Shown here: positions 1 to 6,146 of the stretch, one piece after another
How positions within the stretch are numbered: the stretch's first letter is position 1
Layout: each line of letters begins with the position of its first letter
Source: Colwellia sp.
Lineage (GTDB): Bacteria > Pseudomonadota > Gammaproteobacteria > Enterobacterales > Alteromonadaceae
Assembly (NCBI GenBank): GCA_003521815.1
Contig: DPHE01000070.1
Location: forward strand, 450 to 17,999
Length of the DNA stretch: 17,550 nucleotides
Direction of reading: 5' to 3'
Translations under genes and position numbers: made by a program
The notes under the pieces: generated by a model
The model's database searches: none
What the model was told of the DNA's origin: nothing
The model's input: only the letters and a program-made list of their open reading frames with translations

Positions 1-290
1 GTAAAGTTAGGAGCACTTAGGAGCACTTATTTACCTACTAACTACTAGTAATAGAATAAGGCTATACAGGTGTGATTTGTGCCTTGTATGGATCACTGAG
101 GGGCTATTAAGCTCTGTCTTTAACTAGCCCAATACACTCCGTATAATTATTATTGATACTTGGAAGTATAAAGGGCTATTAAGGGGTTTAACTAAACATT
201 GACCAGTAGCATTGACCAGGGTAAGGTATTTGTTCTCTTTAACCAACGTAAACATGCAGGTTACAGGTGGATTTAGGTACTTGTGCCTTA
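1..290. other. Gene-free left edge next to the integrase cassette
   Basis: No credible gene is visible. The stretch holds a 10-bp tandem duplication (GAGCACTTAG, 11-30), two copies of GGGCTATTAAG (102-112 and 173-183) and a pair of TTGACCA motifs listed separately. The only open frame here (124-369, minus) runs through the inverted repeat and looks accidental. It may be the end of a larger integrated element that continues beyond the left edge; this is inference. Confidence 0.5.
199..218 (+). promoter_or_regulatory. Paired TTGACCA motifs, candidate integrase arm-type sites (left)
   Basis: TTGACCA occurs at 199-205 and again at 212-218, a 13-bp period, so one face of the helix is roughly repeated. 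The same heptamer with the same 13-bp period occurs on the minus strand at 1681-1700, beside the other repeat copy. Relative to the orientation of the adjacent 81-bp repeats both pairs read in the same direction, as arm sites on the two sides of one attP could. The binding role is inferred. Confidence 0.4.
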
Positions 291-371
291 TCCCGCAGCG
301 AGCACCACATTCCTTTACAGCCCTTGATAACAAGGGATGTAGCGAATTAGCTCCCTCATGTATGTTCAAAC
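291..371 (+). repeat. 81-bp inverted repeat, left copy, carrying a tRNA-Val 3' end
   Basis: This copy matches the reverse complement of 1702-1782 at 80 of 81 positions; the single difference is C at 318. It begins inside the T-arm of tRNA-Val, includes the acceptor 3' strand and CCA (291-307), then continues 64 bp. Internal structure includes a hairpin with stems CCCTTG (321-326) and CAAGGG (331-336), and an imperfect dyad AGCGAATTAGCT (341-352). There is no tRNA body on its left side, so this is a detached tRNA 3' end of the kind left at attachment sites. Confidence 0.9.
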
Positions 372-376
372 CAATG

Positions 377-1678
377 CTATTTGGTTAATATAAGTCCATA
401 TTCGCTAAAGTTAATACGTTGAATAACATCGTTTAAATCCTCTATCTCAAATGAAGAACCATAAATTCCAGATGTGATTTCTTTGTCAGTATGCCCTAAT
501 AGCACTTTAACAAGGGGATTTCCTTGTAGCTTTAGTTTGTTGAATAAGTAATCAACAAACGTATGCCTAAATGAATGGAATGATTTCTTCTCACTATTTT
601 CTAAGTGCTTCTTCTTTAAGTTACCAAACCATTTAGAAGGGGTGTGAGAGTACCTGTTATTCCGTAAGGTTAACTCAGGAAATATACGATGGGTTTTTAC
701 GTTACAGTTCTTTGTGATACCAAGGAAGCCAAGTTCTATTATATTATTATGTAGTGGTATTAATCTTTTACTAGCGTAAGACTTTAAATACTGGTCTTTC
801 CCTTCATCTGTAATTGATATACACCAAATACCATTAACTTTTAGTATGTCTTGATATTGTAACTGACATAATTCATTTAGCCTTGCACCAGTATATAACG
901 CAAGAATAGGCAGCCAATATTGCCAGCCCTTGGTTATATGACTATTTGCCAAAGCTCTAAACATAACTTTAAGGTCGGAGGGTGAAAAGGGGAGTCGTAG
1001 GTTTCGTGTATTTCGATTATCTTTTAGAAGTAGACCTTCAAATACATTAGTTTTAGCGTATCCATTCATACTACACCACTTAAACATTTCTAAATAACAG
1101 CCTAACCTTGTATTAATGGTACGAACAGACATTAAGTGTTCATCTAAAACTGTCATTTTTAGAACTTGAGTCAGCGTTTTATCTCTATATTGTGCTCGTT
1201 TGTTTTTGTTAGACGGTAGTCTTTGTAGAGCTTTCTTAACCATCTGGGCATCTTGATTACTTATAGACTGAATTTCTTTATCTCCTATTAAATCTATCAA
1301 GTCCTGATATATAACTTTATAGACGAGTAGGGTTTTCTCAGCCCAAGCATTCAACCTGATTTTTTCATTAATGAAACGTTCTATGATAACTGATAGTAGT
1401 TCTCCTTTATCTGTAAGGTTGATACCCAGCAGACTTTGGACTTTCTCAAGACGTTCTTGCCTGAAGGTAGGCATATATTTATTTATAGAAGCATAAATGA
1501 TGGAGCGGACAATGTGAGGATCATTAGAAGCAGCTAAATCTATAAGAGAGGTAACATTATCTGTTACTCGTAAAGCTTCGAATTTGTTTTTAGTTTGAAG
1601 TGATACCCTAATCGATAAGCCATTAACTGACTTACGATAGGTATAAATACTATTTTGATTTAGAACTAGATTATTCAT
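377..1678 (-). CDS. Tyrosine recombinase / phage-type site-specific integrase
   Basis: This 433-residue protein would catalyse integration, excision or inversion at the neighbouring tRNA-Val attachment site. The C-terminal catalytic domain keeps the full tyrosine-recombinase set: Arg266 in TGARLNELCQL, Lys304 in the beta-hairpin, His368 and Arg371 in HSFRHTF, His396 in LLGHTDKE and nucleophile Tyr406 in SGIYG. The N-terminal 230 residues should hold the arm- and core-binding regions, with a helical SAM-like core-binding segment around residues 95-215. A TTG nine bases upstream (1687) could extend the frame by three residues; ATG at 1678 is preferred. The Shine-Dalgarno signal is weak, and the TTGACCA pair lies directly at the start, which suggests that the integrase may repress its own synthesis (inference). 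It is intact and probably active; the exact integrase subfamily is not recognised. Confidence 0.93.
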   Translation of the reverse strand: MNNLVLNQNSIYTYRKSVNGLSIRVSLQTKNKFEALRVTDNVTSLIDLAASNDPHIVRSIIYASINKYMPTFRQERLEKVQSLLGINLTDKGELLSVIIERFINEKIRLNAWAEKTLLVYKVIYQDLIDLIGDKEIQSISNQDAQMVKKALQRLPSNKNKRAQYRDKTLTQVLKMTVLDEHLMSVRTINTRLGCYLEMFKWCSMNGYAKTNVFEGLLLKDNRNTRNLRLPFSPSDLKVMFRALANSHITKGWQYWLPILALYTGARLNELCQLQYQDILKVNGIWCISITDEGKDQYLKSYASKRLIPLHNNIIELGFLGITKNCNVKTHRIFPELTLRNNRYSHTPSKWFGNLKKKHLENSEKKSFHSFRHTFVDYLFNKLKLQGNPLVKVLLGHTDKEITSGIYGSSFEIEDLNDVIQRINFSEYGLILTK

Positions 1679-1680
1679 GG

Positions 1681-1700
1681 TGGTCAACCTAAGTGGTCAA
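1681..1700 (-). promoter_or_regulatory. Paired TTGACCA motifs, candidate integrase arm-type sites (right)
   Basis: On the minus strand TTGACCA is read twice with a 13-bp period (TGGTCAA on the plus strand at 1681-1687 and 1694-1700). The pair sits between the right inverted repeat and the integrase start codon. It repeats the heptamer and spacing seen at 199-218. Position and duplication suit integrase arm sites that also overlap the translation start region; function is inferred. Confidence 0.4.
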
Positions 1701-1701
1701 C

Positions 1702-1782
1702 GTTTGAACATACATGAGGGAGCTAATTCGCTACATCCCTTGTTATCAAGGGCTATAAAGGAATGTGGTGCTCGCTGCGGGA
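1702..1782 (-). repeat. 81-bp inverted repeat, right copy, overlapping the 3' end of tRNA-Val
   Basis: This is the partner of 291-371 in opposite orientation (80/81 identical). Bases 1766-1782 are the last 17 nt of the intact tRNA-Val, including CCA; the rest lies downstream of the tRNA and ends one base before the TTGACCA pair. It contains the same CCCTTG/CAAGGG hairpin (1737-1752) and the AGCTAATTCGCT dyad (1721-1732). Identity stops inside the T-arm, a typical position for an integrase attachment core. Confidence 0.9.
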
Positions 1783-1842
1783 CTCGAACCTGCGACACCT
1801 TGCATGTCATGCAAGTACTCTAACCAACTGAGCTAAGCGAGC
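1766..1842 (-). tRNA. tRNA-Val (anticodon GAC)
   Basis: A complete 77-nt cloverleaf with encoded CCA reads on the minus strand. The acceptor stem pairs GCTCGCT with AGCGAGC and the discriminator base is A. The D-arm carries AGCTCAGTTGGTTAGAGT. The anticodon stem CTTGC/GCAAG encloses the loop ATGACAT, giving anticodon GAC (Val). The T-arm carries GGTTCGAGTCC. Its 3' 17 nt belong to the 81-bp repeat, so the gene is the apparent integration target and stays intact after insertion. Confidence 0.96.
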
Positions 1843-1898
1843 AAATAATCTATAAGTTTATTATGTACAAGTTTATGCTAATTCTTGTACTTCTATAA

Positions 1899-1947
1899 TT
1901 CCGATAACCAGATTTAAGGCTTACTCTAACTAGCTGAGCTACGGAGG
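1899..1947 (-). pseudogene. Decayed tRNA (5' half recognisable)
   Basis: On the minus strand the sequence starts like a tRNA: TCCGTAGCTCAGCTAGTTAG, followed by an anticodon-arm-like segment and a variable-loop-like GGTTATCGG. After that the T-arm and acceptor 3' strand cannot be found, and the anticodon loop would have eight bases. It lies between a tRNA-type promoter and tRNA-Val, so it was probably the first tRNA of that transcript. The original identity is uncertain; the 5' part resembles Arg or Val tRNAs. It is judged non-functional. Confidence 0.7.
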
Positions 1948-1981
1948 TATAAAATTTAATAGATGTTGAGTAACTCAACGA

Positions 1982-2016
1982 GGCGCTATGTTAGCCGCCA
2001 ATTTTGTTGCTTGCAA
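1982..2016 (-). promoter_or_regulatory. Stable-RNA-type promoter for the tRNA-Val transcript
   Basis: On the minus strand a -35 element TTGCAA (2011-2016) and a -10 element TAACAT (1988-1993) are 17 bp apart. The -10 is followed by the GC-rich discriminator AGCGCC (1982-1987). That combination resembles E. coli rRNA P1 and tRNA promoters, which are under stringent (ppGpp/DksA) control. The start would lie near 1980, upstream of the decayed tRNA and tRNA-Val. Stringent control is inferred from the discriminator. Confidence 0.6.
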
Positions 2017-2062
2017 GTGCTTTTATGTAAATTACTTGAAATTGTGCACAAACTTGGTTTTA

Positions 2063-2081
2063 TTGCTTGTTTTTAAAGCAA
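2063..2081 (-). terminator. Weak stem-loop downstream of the MATE gene
   Basis: Stems TTGCTT (2063-2068) and AAGCAA (2076-2081) enclose a seven-base loop about 30 bp past the MATE stop codon. No strong U-tract follows on the minus strand, so termination here is only possible, not shown. Confidence 0.25.
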
Positions 2082-2112
2082 GGGAGCTAATAAAACTACT
2101 TCTATGGTAATG

Positions 2113-3486
2113 TTAGGTCGCTTTTACACAAGTATTAGCCGAACGTTTTTGAATTATGTTTAAACGCCAAGCAAGTAAAACGGCTGCGGTTGTTAAGCCA
2201 GTAATAAAACCAATCCAAAAACCATAAGGCCCCATTTTGGGCACAACCCAGTCGGTGATACCTAACACTAGGCCAACGGTTAATCCAACTAACCAATAAG
2301 AGATAAAAGTGATATATAAAATAAATTTTGTATCTTTATATCCTCTAAGTGCGCCGGCTGATACAACTTGAACGGTATCTGAAAACTGATATAAGGTTGC
2401 TAATAACATAATATTGGCAGCCACTTCTATAACCGGGAGTTCAGAGGTGTAGATACTGACAATAGGCACTCTAAAAAGTACGGTGATTATGGCGGTAAAA
2501 ACAGCAAGTAATAATCCTAATGTAATAGCATGAATAGTGTAGTCTTTTGCTTTTTGGTGATCATTATTACCAATAGCGTGACCCACTTTTATTGTAGTTG
2601 CCATGGCTAAACTTAATGGCACCATAAATATCAAGCCACTAAAGTTAAGTGCGATTTGATGGCTTGCTACTATTTGGGCTCCAAAAGGTACTAAAATTAT
2701 TGCAACAACCGCAAATAAGCTCACTTCAAATAATAACGATAGGGCGATTGGAGTGCCTAATAATAGGATGGTTTTTATTTTAGCTAAATTAGGCCAGTAG
2801 AATTGTTCAAAAAGGGATGCTTTTTTTAATATTTTTGATCGATAGGCATAAATAACCATACTGATAAACATAGCCCAGTAAACTATTGCTGTTGCTATTC
2901 CACAACCAGCACCACCTAATGCAGGTACACCAAATTCACCATAGATAAAAATATAATTAGCCGGGATATTAATAACTAAACCAATAATACTTATTATCAT
3001 CGTTGGTTTAGTATATGAAAAACCTTCGGAGTAGTTTCTCAGTACAAGGTAGAGACAATAACCGGGCGCACCCCAAACAATGTATCGTAAATAATCAAAT
3101 AATAAGGGCTTTAATTTACCTTCTAATTCAATGGCTGGAGCAATAATTGGCGCAAGCAGGTAATACAATCCAATGAGTGATAGGCCTAGTGTTAAGGCAA
3201 TCCAAGCGGTTTGATAGGTTTGTTCACTAATGGCTAAATAGTTTTTTTCGCCCGCAAGTTGAGAAACAATCACGGCAAGTGCCATAACCAAACCATAAAT
3301 AGTTAATATTAAGGGTAACCAAATGCTATTTGCTATGGCAACGGCCGCCATATCTGTAGCACTAACACGACCCGCCATGACAATATCAATAAAACCCATT
3401 AAATTTTGAATTAATTGGGCAATTAAAATAGGGTAGGTGAGTTTAAGTAAAATTTTTGTATGGAGAGAGAAAGAGGCAAAATTCAT
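2113..3486 (-). CDS. norM: MATE-family multidrug/Na+ antiporter, NorM type
   Basis: This 457-residue inner-membrane protein should export cationic drugs and other toxic organic compounds in exchange for Na+ or H+. Length and about twelve hydrophobic segments fit the MATE family. Motifs recall Vibrio cholerae NorM along the whole length: GFIDIVMAG, VSATDMAAV, SSIWLP-like NSIWLP, FEVSLFAVV and AGALRGYKD. The three acidic residues important for cation coupling in V. cholerae NorM (Asp36, Glu255, Asp371) correspond here to Asp34, Glu254 and Asp370. The start is set by alignment of the N-terminus to NorM; no good Shine-Dalgarno sequence precedes it, which is odd. It stands alone, with its promoter presumably in the repeat-bearing region 3487-3699. 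The substrate range cannot be told from sequence. Confidence 0.93.
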   Translation of the reverse strand: MNFASFSLHTKILLKLTYPILIAQLIQNLMGFIDIVMAGRVSATDMAAVAIANSIWLPLILTIYGLVMALAVIVSQLAGEKNYLAISEQTYQTAWIALTLGLSLIGLYYLLAPIIAPAIELEGKLKPLLFDYLRYIVWGAPGYCLYLVLRNYSEGFSYTKPTMIISIIGLVINIPANYIFIYGEFGVPALGGAGCGIATAIVYWAMFISMVIYAYRSKILKKASLFEQFYWPNLAKIKTILLLGTPIALSLLFEVSLFAVVAIILVPFGAQIVASHQIALNFSGLIFMVPLSLAMATTIKVGHAIGNNDHQKAKDYTIHAITLGLLLAVFTAIITVLFRVPIVSIYTSELPVIEVAANIMLLATLYQFSDTVQVVSAGALRGYKDTKFILYITFISYWLVGLTVGLVLGITDWVVPKMGPYGFWIGFITGLTTAAVLLAWRLNIIQKRSANTCVKAT

Positions 3487-3564
3487 TAGGACTTAAAGAA
3501 TTAAAGGGAATATAAGAGTCGTCATGTTATTGAATAAGTACTTTTCAAGCAAGACTTAACTGTG

Positions 3565-3630
3565 AGCTATAAATTATATTATAGCTAGGTGAAATTTATA
3601 GTTAAGTGACATTTATAGTTAAGTGACATT
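3565..3630. repeat. Palindrome plus 17-bp tandem repeat between norM and fdxA
   Basis: An 8-bp inverted repeat AGCTATAA (3565-3572) and TTATAGCT (3579-3586) with a six-base AT loop is followed by a tandem repeat of a 17-bp unit (GTGACATTTATAGTTAA). The units are 3589-3605 and 3606-3622 (one mismatch), plus a partial third unit. The location is downstream of fdxA and upstream of norM, so it could affect norM transcription or act as a processing or termination structure; neither is shown. Confidence 0.75.
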
Positions 3631-3699
3631 AAAAATTTGTTCGTCATCCCTTTTCTCAAGTGTTCTGAACTCGTATGTTAAGATAGCTTGGGTCTAATA

Positions 3700-4029
3700 T
3701 TATTCGTCAATGATAAGATATTTTAATTTATTAGGGATACCATCCCACTTCTTTGCCTCTTCAGCAGGCGCTTTAACGTCAGTGATTCTTGGCCATATTT
3801 GTGCAAGTTCTGCATTTAATTGAATGAATTCTTTTTGGGATTCAGGTACTTCATCTTCTTGAAAAATAGCGTCTACCGGACACTCTGGCGTACATAGATC
3901 GCAGTCTATACACTCATCAGGATTGATAACGAGAAAATTTGGCCCTTCATAAAAGGCATCGACAGGGCATACTGCCACACAGTCGGTGTATTTGCATAAA
4001 ATGCAGTTGTCAGTCACAACAAAGGCCAT
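3700..4029 (-). CDS. fdxA: 7Fe ferredoxin, FdxA type ([3Fe-4S][4Fe-4S])
   Basis: This 109-residue cytoplasmic electron carrier matches the Azotobacter ferredoxin I family in length and motifs. By comparison, Cys9, Cys17 and Cys50 would hold the [3Fe-4S] cluster and Cys21, Cys40, Cys43 and Cys46 the [4Fe-4S] cluster; Cys12 is the extra cysteine of CILCKYTDC. The free cysteine found after CPVD in Azotobacter FdI is replaced by Ala25. The C-terminal region keeps EDEVPESQKEFIQLNAELA. The frame is open upstream to 4185, but the ATG at 4029 gives the family's MAFVVTDNC start and has AGGA about ten bases upstream. It diverges from an FAD oxidoreductase gene 139 bp away, a possible redox partner (inference). 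Confidence 0.95.
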   Translation of the reverse strand: MAFVVTDNCILCKYTDCVAVCPVDAFYEGPNFLVINPDECIDCDLCTPECPVDAIFQEDEVPESQKEFIQLNAELAQIWPRITDVKAPAEEAKKWDGIPNKLKYLIIDE

Positions 4030-4168
4030 CAGATTTATCCTGAACAAAGTGTCAATAAATATGCGCATCATACCTTTGTTAGCGGTAAATTCAATCTCTT
4101 GTTTCTTATGATGCTTTGTACAGGTAAAATACCGAAAAATACTACCCGTCCATGTTGGAATCCACATA

Positions 4169-5857
4169 ATGATACGTTTAACCAATATAAAACTAGCCTT
4201 AGATCATGAAGAAAACGAACTTGAGCAGGCTATTTTAACTAAACTGGCTATAAAGAAAGATCAGCTAGTTAATTTTACTGTATTTAAACGGGGTTATGAT
4301 GCGAGGAAAAAAACGTCTATCTTTCTTATTTATACTCTTGATGTTGAAACAACGATAGATAAGGTCTTATTAGAGCAATATAAAGAAGATACACAAGTTA
4401 AAATAACACCTGATATGCGTTATAAATTTGTTGGACAAGCGCAAAGTGATTTGAAAAATCGTCCTGTTGTTATTGGTATGGGGCCTTGTGGTTTGTTTGT
4501 CGGCTTACTCTTAGCACAAATGGGTTTTAAACCAATTATTTTAGAACGAGGTCAAGAAGTACGACAACGCACTAAAGATACTTTTGGCTTTTGGCGTAAG
4601 AAAATTTTAAATACTGAATCTAATGTGCAGTTTGGTGAAGGCGGAGCAGGAACGTTTTCAGATGGTAAGCTTTGGAGCCAAGTAAAAGATCCTATGCATT
4701 ATAGTCGTAAAGTTTTGCATGAATTTGTTGAGGCTGGCGCCCCAGAAGAGATTTTATATGTTAGCAAGCCTCATATTGGTACCTTTAAATTAGTGACCAT
4801 GGTTGAAAAAATGCGAGCTAAAATTTTTGAGTTGGGTGGTGAAGTTCGTTTTGGACAAAGGGTTGAACAGATACATTTTGAAAATGATAACACAGTCTCA
4901 TTTGATGAAGGTGACTTAGCCAATTTTAGTGCTAAACAAGTGACTGGTTTAACACTTGCCAGTGGTGAACATATTAAAACAAGTCATATTGCCTTGGCGA
5001 TAGGTCATAGCGCTCGTGATACCTTTAAAATGCTTCATGAACAAGGTGTTTATATAAAAGCTAAGCCATTTTCTGTGGGCTTTCGTATAGAACATGAGCA
5101 GTCGGTTATTGATGAGGACCGTTTTGGGAAAAATGCGGGCAATGAAATTTTAGGCGCAGCAGATTATAAATTAGTTCATCATGCGAGTAATGGACGCAGT
5201 GTTTATAGTTTTTGTATGTGCCCTGGTGGTACTGTTGTAGCAGCTGCCTCGGAAGCTGGACATTTAGTGACTAATGGTATGAGTCAATATTCGCGCCATG
5301 AACGTAACGCGAATAGTGCTATTGTGGTTGGTATAGAACCGTCAGACTTTAGTAATAGAGAAAAAACTGGTGAATTTGCTAGTGATCGTGAACACGTATT
5401 AGCGGGTATTGATCTACAGAGAAAATTAGAACGGAAAGCTTTTGTGCTCGGTGGCGAAAATTATGACGCGCCAGTTCAGCTCGTTGGTGATTTTTTAGCC
5501 GGACGTAAAAGTGGTGAGCATGGCAGTGTTACACCATCGTATAAACCGGGTGTAACGTATTGTGATTTAAGTGATGCTTTACCTGATTATGCTGTTGCAG
5601 CTATTCGAGAAGCTTTACCTGCATTTGAGCGAAAAATTAAAGGCTTTTCTATGAGTGACGCGACGTTGACTGCAGTAGAAACGCGTACGTCATCACCTAT
5701 TCAAATAACGCGTGATAGAGACACATTACAAAGCTTAAATACGAAAGGGTTGTATCCAGCAGGTGAAGGCGCCGGTTATGCAGGTGGTATTTTATCGGCA
5801 GGTATTGACGGTATAAAAATTGCTGAAGCGATGGCATTGTCAATGTTAAAAGCATAA
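4169..5857 (+). CDS. FAD-dependent oxidoreductase (COG2509-like, function unknown)
   Basis: This 562-residue protein is a flavoprotein of the large uncharacterised FAD-dependent dehydrogenase group. About 95 N-terminal residues form an extra domain. A Rossmann dinucleotide motif follows: VVIGMGPCGLFVGLLL with Gly103, Gly105 and Gly108, and the acidic ribose-binding residue Glu126 in LERG. Further features are the GEGGAGTFSDGKL loop, the two-cysteine motif CMCPGG, and a C-terminal GEGAGYAGGILSAGIDG that should close over FAD. No signal peptide or membrane segment is seen. The start ATG has a modest GGAA about nine bases upstream. The substrate and reaction are not known. The divergent ferredoxin gene might supply electrons, but genomic closeness alone does not show this. 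Confidence 0.88.
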   Translation: MIRLTNIKLALDHEENELEQAILTKLAIKKDQLVNFTVFKRGYDARKKTSIFLIYTLDVETTIDKVLLEQYKEDTQVKITPDMRYKFVGQAQSDLKNRPVVIGMGPCGLFVGLLLAQMGFKPIILERGQEVRQRTKDTFGFWRKKILNTESNVQFGEGGAGTFSDGKLWSQVKDPMHYSRKVLHEFVEAGAPEEILYVSKPHIGTFKLVTMVEKMRAKIFELGGEVRFGQRVEQIHFENDNTVSFDEGDLANFSAKQVTGLTLASGEHIKTSHIALAIGHSARDTFKMLHEQGVYIKAKPFSVGFRIEHEQSVIDEDRFGKNAGNEILGAADYKLVHHASNGRSVYSFCMCPGGTVVAAASEAGHLVTNGMSQYSRHERNANSAIVVGIEPSDFSNREKTGEFASDREHVLAGIDLQRKLERKAFVLGGENYDAPVQLVGDFLAGRKSGEHGSVTPSYKPGVTYCDLSDALPDYAVAAIREALPAFERKIKGFSMSDATLTAVETRTSSPIQITRDRDTLQSLNTKGLYPAGEGAGYAGGILSAGIDGIKIAEAMALSMLKA

Positions 5858-5885
5858 TGGGTATCTAAAGCTTAGCTACCCATTA
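5855..5885. terminator. Perfect 9-bp hairpin at the FAD oxidoreductase stop codon
   Basis: TAATGGGTA (5855-5863) and TACCCATTA (5877-5885) form a perfect stem starting in the oxidoreductase TAA codon, with a 13-base loop that can pair further (CTAA/TTAG). The stop codon of the opposite-strand START remnant lies in the loop. No U-tract follows on either strand, so this is a hairpin of terminator-like position rather than a classical intrinsic terminator. Confidence 0.45.
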
Positions 5886-6042
5886 GTTCGGCAAACCATG
5901 TTGGTATTTCGCCACCACTATCGGCGATAAAAGTGTATTCAATCAAGAGTTGCTTTTCCTGATTGTTCTCATAAGTACCATAAATAATAACGTATTCAGT
6001 CGTTTTATTGGTTTGTTTTTCTTGGCAAAGTGAAATAGTCGC
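5872..6042 (-). pseudogene. 3' remnant of a START-domain (lipid-binding-like) gene
   Basis: The minus strand has an open frame of 56 codons ending in TAA at 5872-5874, preceded directly by an in-frame stop and lacking any start codon. The translated end contains LLIEYTFIADSGGEIPTW, which fits the C-terminal beta-strand and helix of bacterial START-domain proteins (typical pattern: ADPGG-IP-W). Upstream frames show no continuation, and the thrS promoter region takes over. It appears to be the last fifth of a gene whose 5' part was deleted. The family call rests on a short motif and is moderately sure; that it is a coding remnant is likelier. Confidence 0.55.
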
Positions 6043-6072
6043 TTAAAACACTTGTGTATAAACAGCAAGGCT

Positions 6073-6102
6073 TTTACAATTCGCGCTTTATTTTAATATA
6101 CT
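6073..6102 (+). promoter_or_regulatory. Candidate sigma-70 promoter of thrS
   Basis: A -35 box TTTACA (6073-6078) and a -10 box TATACT (6097-6102), each matching five of six consensus bases, are separated by 18 bp. Transcription would start near 6109, giving a leader of about 38 nt before the thrS start codon at 6147. Confidence 0.45.
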
Positions 6103-6146
6103 TCATGCGACGCCTAGTATGTGCCGCCACTGATAAGGAAAATTTC

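Larger units (their letters stand above)
291..1782. mobile_element. Solitary integrase cassette bounded by inverted tRNA-Val att-like repeats
   Basis: The unit consists of an 81-bp inverted repeat at each end and a single integrase gene filling almost all of the 1,330 bp between them. The integrase stop lies 5 bp from the left repeat and its start 23 bp from the right repeat. The right repeat merges into an intact tRNA-Val gene, the left repeat carries only the tRNA 3' end. Attachment sites of tyrosine-recombinase elements at tRNA genes are normally direct repeats, so either an end has been inverted or this is an invertible or composite structure. The larger element, if any, may lie left of the window. 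Confidence 0.6.

Noticed and set aside
124..369. 81-codon frame on the minus strand at the left edge
   Set aside because: It runs through the inverted repeat and a tRNA 3' end; no protein features, and the same DNA is non-coding at the other repeat copy.
4030..4185. N-terminal extension of the ferredoxin frame
   Set aside because: The extension overlaps the divergent oxidoreductase start and has no ferredoxin similarity; the ATG at 4029 gives the normal family N-terminus and has a ribosome binding site.
6054..6146. Extended ThrS N-terminus
   Set aside because: It covers the likely promoter and lacks similarity to ThrS; the ATG at 6147 reproduces the family start with E. coli-identical numbering of zinc and editing residues.
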